From: CAZUCD01 sp964618855
GTDB lineage: Bacteria; Sumerlaeota; Sumerlaeia; SLMS01; JANRJK01
Length of the DNA stretch: 19,660 nt
Assembly: GCA_964618855.1 (NCBI GenBank)
Contig: CAZUCD010000065.1
Coordinates: 1 to 19,660 of the forward strand
Reading direction: 5' to 3'
Below are positions 15,061 to 19,660 of this stretch, piece after piece. Both the position numbers and the translations under genes were made by a program. A model generated the notes under the pieces. It was not told where the DNA came from and searched no databases. It was given only the letters and a program-made list of their open reading frames with translations. Positions within the stretch are counted from its first letter, which is position 1, and each line of letters starts with the position of its first letter.

Positions 15061-17124
15061 GTGCACACCGGCGCGGGCGAACCGGTGCGGGACGGCGCGC
15101 TGGACCGCATCCGCCGCGTCATCCGCCGCGACCTCCTCCTCGTCGCGTCCACGCTCGTCTTCGCCGCCGCGGGCGTCGCCCTCGCACTCATGGTCGACCG
15201 CATCGGTTTCCTGCCCGAGAAGGGGCAGCTCATCGAGGACGAATGGAAGCGAGGCGAGATCTTCCCCATCGAGGAGGGCGACCGCCTCAGCATCACCGCC
15301 TTCAACTACCTCATCGCCCTCGCCCAGAACCGCAGCTCCACCAACGAGCGCGACGCCCTCACCGGCGCCATGGAGCGCATGGTCGAGAAGTACCCCGGCA
15401 TTGTCCGCGTCGCCCTCCTGCGAGGGGACACCGTCCTGATCGAGGCGGCCCGGCCCGAGCGCGAACGCCTCCAGAACGACTACACCAACTCGCTCCTGAT
15501 CAAGGACGGCAAGCGCCGCGTGACGCGCACGCCCGGGGGCGCCCAGCCGGGCGAACGCCGCCCGGACCTCGAGAGCTTTGGCACCGTCCTCATCGAGTAC
15601 ACCACGCCCCCGCCCTCCCACCAGTCCCAGCAGCTGTCCGTCGGGCTGGAGAAGCTCGTCCGGACGTGGCGCATCCGCCTCGCCCTCGTCCTCGGCGGGC
15701 TCCTGGCCACCTACCTCGCCATGCTCTTCGGCGTGCTCCTCCCCGTCCGCCGCGTCGTGGGCACCATCGACGTCCACGCGCACGACGGCGCGCCGTCCCT
15801 CCTCGCGGAGACGCACTCCCTCCTGGAGGAGATGCACAACAACCTCGCCCGCGACGCGACCCTGGCGCGCCTCTCGTCACGCCTGCGCGAGGCTTCATCG
15901 CAGACCGGCGTCGTCGACGTCGCGGACCTCGCCCGCGTCATCCCGAACCTCGTCGCGAGGCACTGCGCCGTGGATGGCGTGCAGGCCATCATCGCATCCC
16001 TGCCGGAGTCCGCCGACACCCCGTGCACGATCCTTTCCATGCACGGCCAGGACGGCTTCGCATGGTACCCCGGGGACGACTTCCGCGACTACCTTCACGC
16101 GCGCCTGCGCTCGCACCTTGGGGAGGGCCGGCCCAGCATCGTCGTCGCCTTCAGCGAGCGCGGCAGCCAGACCCGCCGCGCCGTCCTGCTGCCCGGCGTC
16201 ATCGAGGGCGCCCGGGCGTTCCTCCTCGCCATCCACGCGCGCCCCGGGGCGCGCCGCGACCCGTCGCCGTGGTTCCGCGACTACCACGAGCGCATCGCGG
16301 CCGAACTTGCCGTTGCCGCCCGCGCCGTCGCCGCACGCCAGCGCGAAATCCTCGCCGAGAAGTCCAAGGCCAACGTCTCCCTCTCCCGCAACCTCGGCCA
16401 CGACCTCACGAACATCATCGCCACCGCCAAGCTCGAGCTCATCGCCATGCGCCAGCTCATGAGCATCCCCCCCGAGCAGATCGCCGCCTCCCGCGCGAAG
16501 AAGCAGATGCTTGCCGAGTCCATCGAGGCCCTGCTGAACACGACCAAGTTCATGCAGGAAATCGTCAACCTCTACCGAAGCTTCGCCTATCTTTCCCGCC
16601 CCAAGTTCGAGGAAGTCGACCTCGCGGATGTTTGCGCGGAGGTCTGCGCCCTCTTCCGCCTGTCCATCAGCTCCAGCCTAAACGTCACGTCGGAGGCCCA
16701 GCCGGGCCTTCCCCGCATCGAGGTCGAGCCCCGCCTCCTGCGCCTCGCGCTTTACAACCTCCTCACCAACGCCACCGACGCGATCAAGCGCGGCACGGAG
16801 ACCCAGCGCGGCGCCGGCAGCATCGCCGTCCGCCTGCGCGCACCCTCCGACAACGAAATCGAAATCGCCGTAGCCGACGACGGCCCCGGCATCCGCTCCC
16901 CCGACGGCCGCCTCCTCGAACCCGAGGAAATCGGCCAGGTCTTCCGCCTTGGCTACACCACCAAGGGCGAGGGTGAGGGGGACGGCCTCGGCCTCAACTG
17001 GGTCCAGAGCATCGTCGTCGAGTTCCACGGCGGCCGCATCACTGCCCGGAACACCGAACCCCGCGGCGCCGAGTTTGCCATCACGCTCCCCCTGACGCGC
17101 CGCAGCAGCGAGAGCCGGGGGTAG
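15061..17124 (+). CDS. Membrane sensor histidine kinase
   Basis: A 687-residue protein from a GTG, four bases after the lptE-like gene. Two hydrophobic segments at about residues 24-44 and 206-228 flank an extracytoplasmic sensory region of about 160 residues of no recognised fold. A second soluble region (about 270-430) may be GAF-like but lacks clear motifs. The kinase core has the H box LSRNLGHDLTNII with the phosphorylated His447, the N box NLLTNATDAIKRG (Asn566), the G1 box DDGPGI (606-611), an F-box-like IGQVFRLGYTTKG and the G2 box GDGLGL (about 640-645). It would autophosphorylate on His447 and pass the phosphate to a response regulator. No response-regulator gene is in the window, so it is an orphan here. 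The neighbours suggest a link with the outer membrane, but this is inference. Confidence 0.88.
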   Translation: MHTGAGEPVRDGALDRIRRVIRRDLLLVASTLVFAAAGVALALMVDRIGFLPEKGQLIEDEWKRGEIFPIEEGDRLSITAFNYLIALAQNRSSTNERDALTGAMERMVEKYPGIVRVALLRGDTVLIEAARPERERLQNDYTNSLLIKDGKRRVTRTPGGAQPGERRPDLESFGTVLIEYTTPPPSHQSQQLSVGLEKLVRTWRIRLALVLGGLLATYLAMLFGVLLPVRRVVGTIDVHAHDGAPSLLAETHSLLEEMHNNLARDATLARLSSRLREASSQTGVVDVADLARVIPNLVARHCAVDGVQAIIASLPESADTPCTILSMHGQDGFAWYPGDDFRDYLHARLRSHLGEGRPSIVVAFSERGSQTRRAVLLPGVIEGARAFLLAIHARPGARRDPSPWFRDYHERIAAELAVAARAVAARQREILAEKSKANVSLSRNLGHDLTNIIATAKLELIAMRQLMSIPPEQIAASRAKKQMLAESIEALLNTTKFMQEIVNLYRSFAYLSRPKFEEVDLADVCAEVCALFRLSISSSLNVTSEAQPGLPRIEVEPRLLRLALYNLLTNATDAIKRGTETQRGAGSIAVRLRAPSDNEIEIAVADDGPGIRSPDGRLLEPEEIGQVFRLGYTTKGEGEGDGLGLNWVQSIVVEFHGGRITARNTEPRGAEFAITLPLTRRSSESRG

Positions 17125-17127
17125 GCG

Positions 17128-17935
17128 CACCCCACCCGCGTCAGTTCCGCCCCGGGCCGTCGCACGACCCCGATGAAGACCTCGCCCCCCTCATCGCGTC
17201 CCGGGTCTGCCAGAGCGAAAGTGTGCGACGCGCCGAGGTCGTCGAAGTTCGTAACCTGCCCGGTGCTCGCGGTGACGCTCGAAAGCCGTCCGGTCGAAGC
17301 GACGTGGTCGTAGGTGAATGTGCCGAGCGTGTTCGTCGTTTCCGAAACCCGCCCCAGAGCGTCAAACCCTACCTCGGCAGTCTCTCCGTTGATGTCGCGC
17401 TCGATGGAGCGCCCGAGAAGGTCGTTTGTGTACGAGATCGTGTTGTTCGACCACGGGCCGTTGACCGAGGCTAGCTGTCCGTCGCCGTACGTCGCGTTCG
17501 TCCCATCGATACGGACGTAGCTGTACCTCGTCGTGCCGATGCCGTCCACGAATGACGTGCTGCGAAGATAGCACGTGTCGTAGGAAAGCGTCACCGTCGG
17601 CACCGCCGCCGTGCTCCCATCGACGTTCGTCACCGACACCGACGCGAGCGAGTCGTCGATGTTGAAGGCGTAGTTCGTGTACTAGTTCTTCGCGTCGATG
17701 AACCTCTTCAGGCGGCCCGTCGTGTTCTCGTACCGGTACTGGGGCGTGTTCCCGTTCGCGTACGCCTTGTTCGTCGGCCGCCCCTGGATGTCGTGCTCCC
17801 AGGAGGTGATGTCCCCCTGACCGTCCACGAGTCGCGACGGCGAGCCGCACTTGCAGTACTCCATCTGCGTCACCTGGCCCTCCGGATCGGAAACAGCCAC
17901 GAGGCGGCGCAGCATGTCGTGGAAGCTCGCGCACT
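17128..17935 (-). pseudogene. Rhs/YD-repeat gene fragment with internal stop
   Basis: Read on the minus strand, this encodes YD-repeat sequence typical of Rhs proteins: LRRLVAVSDPEGQVT, then VDGQGDITSWEHDIQGR, YENTTGRLKRFIDAKN, a TAG stop (codon at about 17685-17683), then YTNYAFNIDDSLASVS, TTRYSYVRIDGTNATY, VGFDALGRVSETTN and FTYDHVASTGRLSSVT. The TAG stands where the related copy at the right end has CAG (Gln), so it is probably a recent nonsense change. The frame has no normal start (a TAG lies a few codons before ATG 17915) and its end at about 17130 abuts the stop of the histidine kinase gene. The YD repeats stop making sense after about 17240. It is a broken internal piece, not a functional protein. 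Segment 17621-17840 resembles 19248-19462. Confidence 0.85.
17621..17840 (-). repeat. Direct repeat copy A (Rhs YD-repeat segment)
   Basis: This about 220-base segment is a diverged direct repeat of 19248-19462. Shared landmarks include CGACGTTCGTCA, GACGCGAGCGAG, GTAGTTCGTGTACT and CCTGGATGTCGTGCT. The encoded protein segments are about three-quarters identical by eye, so this is an older duplication within or between rhs genes, not an identical recent copy. Confidence 0.85.
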
Positions 17936-18015
17936 ATCCGGACGCCCTTCAGGATGCCATATCACACCGCGAAGTGGATCCCTTTCCCCATTTTTGTTTC
18001 CAAACAATCCTGTAT

Positions 18016-18558
18016 CTACACGAACTCTTCCCCGGTACGCAAGAATCTCGGGTCGAGGCCAATCAAGAGTGCTCGACACAGTTCGGGAAACGGTAACCAC
18101 GGTCTAAAATGTACACGAATCTCTGGAGAATCGAGCACGTGTTCAAGAACTCCATCCACGATAGCTTGCCTAGTCTCCGAGTCGCTTGATCGATACAGTT
18201 CTCCCAGCCAAAAAACTAACGACTCAATTCGGGACTTCTCTGGATCCGATGCCAACCTGCGGAGATACGCCTGAAGCACTAATCCGGCTTCATACCTGCT
18301 GATCCCGTTCGGCGAAATCACTTCTCCGCGAATGCAGCGGTGCAGATACGGCAAGGTGAGAGAAAACACCTCTTCGAGTCTCGCGTCCGGTTCAAAACAA
18401 CCCTCGCCATCGTGCTCGGCAAGAAACACGATAGCTGATCCAGTAATGTCGTCATCTTCGAGTTCTAGCCATTCTGAGAACTCCGCGCGAGAAAAGCGTG
18501 TTCCACTCGCTCTGCAATCTTCGATTCTCTGCTCGAAGGGGTCCAGCGGGACGTCCAC
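18016..18558 (-). CDS. Hypothetical protein, candidate Rhs-associated immunity protein
   Basis: A 180-residue acidic soluble protein starting at a GTG with a strong AAGGAG nine bases upstream (18568-18573). An ATG five bases before the GTG is in another frame and gives a poor product. I do not recognise the family. Visible features are an acidic EWLELEDDDITGSAIVFLAEH (split EWLELEDDDIT and GSAIVFLAEH, near 29-49) and a helical C-terminal half with IESLVFWLGELYRSS and QAIVDGVLEHVLDSPEIRVHF, then PWLPFPEL. It is flanked by Rhs fragments on both sides in the same orientation, with an IS66 remnant upstream. Size, acidity and place fit an Rhs immunity protein, but no toxin domain is seen next to it. 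Base composition is less GC-rich than the core block. Confidence 0.7.
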   Translation of the reverse strand: MDVPLDPFEQRIEDCRASGTRFSRAEFSEWLELEDDDITGSAIVFLAEHDGEGCFEPDARLEEVFSLTLPYLHRCIRGEVISPNGISRYEAGLVLQAYLRRLASDPEKSRIESLVFWLGELYRSSDSETRQAIVDGVLEHVLDSPEIRVHFRPWLPFPELCRALLIGLDPRFLRTGEEFV

Positions 18559-18770
18559 GGCATTGTTCTCCTTGAGAGTCTCGTTACCGCACACCCTGCT
18601 CTTTGCGATTGTCCGAAGAAGGGTCTCCCGATGAATTGGCAGATCGCTCGGCCAGGAAGATTGGAGTGCGAGGGGCCCGGTGAACCTCCAAGTTGGTGAT
18701 AGCTCAAGCCGCCACCACCTCCGCCAGCACCCGCACTGAGTCCCTGCCCAAGCAAGAGCAACGTATGCGT
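18559..18770. other. Region between IS66 remnant and unknown gene
   Basis: About 210 bases holding the ribosome binding site of the 180-residue gene and what may be the 3' non-coding end of the IS66 element. I could not identify a terminal inverted repeat or target duplication here. No promoter could be called with confidence. Confidence 0.4.
18568..18573 (-). promoter_or_regulatory. Ribosome binding site deciding a GTG start
   Basis: AAGGAG on the minus strand, nine bases before the GTG at 18558. It decides the start of the 180-residue gene, whose frame runs open much further upstream across the IS66 remnant without being coding there. Confidence 0.65.
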
Positions 18771-19245
18771 TCACCCCGCTGCCGGAAGTGGGGGCGGAGC
18801 GGCGTTTCGGGCGTGGGCGGTGATGGCTTGGGCGACATAGTCGAGGACGCTTGCGCCGCGTTTGCGGATCGTTGCGGCGACTGTGAGGATGCCTTCGGGG
18901 AAGCGCCATCCGCGCTCGCTCATCCTGCCACAGCTTCGTTTTCGCCAACGCACGGCGCGGCGCAACTCCCGTTCGCCGGCGATGTTCGTCCGCGCGACCC
19001 CATTGACGCGCGCGAAGGTCCAGAGCGCGTCCCCGAGTTTCACCAGGTTCTCGCATTTGCGCCGCGCTGCGTCGCTCGCCCGGTGGTGCACGGGGCCGTG
19101 GTGCAGGAGCAGGTCCGCTTTCTCTCGCAGCGGCGCGACGGCGGTGCCGGGTCCGGCGAAGTCGATCTCGCCGCGAGCGAAGTGGTCCCATGCGCGGAAC
19201 ACGTCGCCGGCCAGCATCGCGAGTTGGTCGCCGAGCTTGTCCCCG
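18771..19245 (-). pseudogene. IS66-family transposase C-terminal remnant
   Basis: The minus-strand frame ending at TGA 18771-18773 encodes about 155 residues of the C-terminal part of an IS66-type transposase (TnpC). Recognisable parts are LGDQLAMLAGDVFRAWDH, LGDALWTFARVNGV, TNIAGERELRRAVRWRKR with the glutamate of the NxAxE motif (the last catalytic residue of the DDE triad, near 18973), then SERGWRFPEGILTVAATIRK and VLDYVAQAI. The N-terminal two-thirds, with the first catalytic aspartates, are missing; at about 19245 the sequence joins an Rhs fragment in another frame. It cannot be active. The element's 3' end and inverted repeat were not located. Confidence 0.85.
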
Positions 19246-19477
19246 CCGCGACGTTCGTCACGGAAGCCGACGCGAGCGAGTTGTCCGTGTTGCACGCGTA
19301 GTTCGTGTACTGGTTCTTCGCGCCGATGAACCGCTTCGGGAGGCTCGTCGTGTTCTTGTACTCATACTGGAGCGTGTTCCCATTCGCGCACGCCTTGTTC
19401 GTCAGCCGCCCCTGGATGTCGTGCTGCCAGGAGGTGATGTGTCCCTGCCCGTCCACTCGGCGTGAGCAGAAACCCAT
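19245..19477 (-). pseudogene. Rhs/YD-repeat fragment joined to IS66 remnant
   Basis: Minus-strand reading gives RRVDGQGHITSWQHDIQGR, ANGNTLQYEYKNTT and RFIGAKNQYTNYACNTDNS, LASASVTNVAAGTSS, a YD-repeat piece of an Rhs protein. The frame then runs into IS66 DNA in a non-coding frame. It resembles the fragment at 17621-17850 and keeps CAG (Gln) where that copy has TAG. Both ends are abrupt, so it is a broken piece, probably left by deletion or recombination with the IS element. Confidence 0.8.
19248..19462 (-). repeat. Direct repeat copy B (Rhs YD-repeat segment)
   Basis: Diverged direct repeat of 17621-17840, in the same orientation. The IS66 remnant and the 180-residue gene lie between the two copies, so homologous recombination between copies could delete or exchange that cargo. 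Confidence 0.85.
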
Positions 19478-19607
19478 CCTCGGAGTAGCAAGCGTGACAC
19501 GGACAATCAGTGATCTCGGGCATGAGAGTCACTGTTCGATCCACTCCGGGCACCCAGACCCATTCTCATTTGAATCACAGCTTGGATTGGCATGCCTCGA
19601 AGCTCTT
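19478..19607. other. Unassigned DNA next to right terminal repeat
   Basis: About 130 bases with no recognised feature. It separates the Rhs fragment from the terminal repeat. Neither strand holds a convincing gene, and Rhs similarity has ended. Confidence 0.4.
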
Positions 19608-19660
19608 GGCTCATGCAGCGCATAGTGTGGTCCCCCGCCAGACCCATTGTGAGCGACACG
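19608..19660. repeat. Right copy of 53-bp terminal inverted repeat
   Basis: Exact reverse complement of bases 1-53. Read on the plus strand it gives GSCSA and a stop in one frame, the same tail that ends the left Rhs core fragment. The sequences beside the two copies differ (base 54 onward and base 19607 inward). Confidence 0.95.

Noticed and set aside
18600..19191. N-terminal extension of the 180-residue gene to ATG 19191
   Set aside because: This stretch runs over the IS66 remnant in a wrong frame and is Arg/Pro-rich; the ribosome binding site points to GTG 18558.
1..19660. CRISPR arrays, tRNA or rRNA genes, phage genes
   Set aside because: No spaced short repeats, cloverleaf-like sequence, rRNA sequence or phage structural gene was recognised on either strand.
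1..19660. Complete linear element such as a transposon or linear plasmid bounded by the terminal repeats
   Set aside because: Most genes inside are ordinary chromosomal functions, no active transposase, telomere-resolving or replication gene is present, and the repeats sit exactly at the window ends, so an assembly cause is at least as likely.

Overview
This 19.66 kb window looks like a contig from an uncultured, high-GC, diderm (Gram-negative-type) bacterium. LolA-like and LptE-like proteins imply an outer membrane. The style of the prepilin, the DUF2961/GH172 enzyme and the decayed Rhs and IS66 sequences resemble PVC-group, Sumerlaeota or Hydrogenedentota-type genomes. That placement is an impression from protein style, not a phylogenetic result.

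Layout. (1) Left flank, 1-1895: a 53-base repeat at the very end, an Rhs core fragment, a 165-residue unknown protein that could be an Rhs immunity protein, and about 600 bases with at most one weak small ORF. (2) Core block, 1896-17124, GC-rich and densely packed. On the minus strand lies a membrane protein. Divergent from it on the plus strand are two glycosyltransferases (GT4-like, then GT87-like, overlapping by 4 bases), a type IV prepilin-like protein and an overlapping nucleotidyltransferase/small-protein pair. A five-gene minus-strand run then reads nusB, DUF2961/GH172, MATE transporter, UDP-galactopyranose-mutase-like flavoprotein, photolyase, with gaps from -4 to +34 bases. Divergent from nusB is a plus-strand run lolA, lptE-like lipoprotein, sensor histidine kinase. 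(3) Right flank, 17128-19660: an Rhs fragment with an internal stop, a 180-residue unknown protein, the C-terminal third of an IS66-type transposase fused to a second Rhs fragment, and a 53-base terminal repeat that is the exact reverse complement of the left end.

How the genes fit together. The core block mostly serves the cell envelope: sugar transfer at the membrane (two glycosyltransferases, a possible sugar-nucleotide flavoenzyme), lipoprotein and LPS transport to the outer membrane (LolA, LptE), a membrane sensor, and a pilin-like surface protein. Photolyase and NusB are housekeeping functions. Both flanks hold Rhs debris read from the minus strand, mixed with unknown small proteins and transposase remains, which is typical of a recombining Rhs locus. 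No RNA gene, CRISPR array or intact mobile element was seen. I found no strong evidence for a wholly new defence or metabolic system; the most unusual structure is the exact inverted repeat at the ends together with the Rhs remains on both sides.
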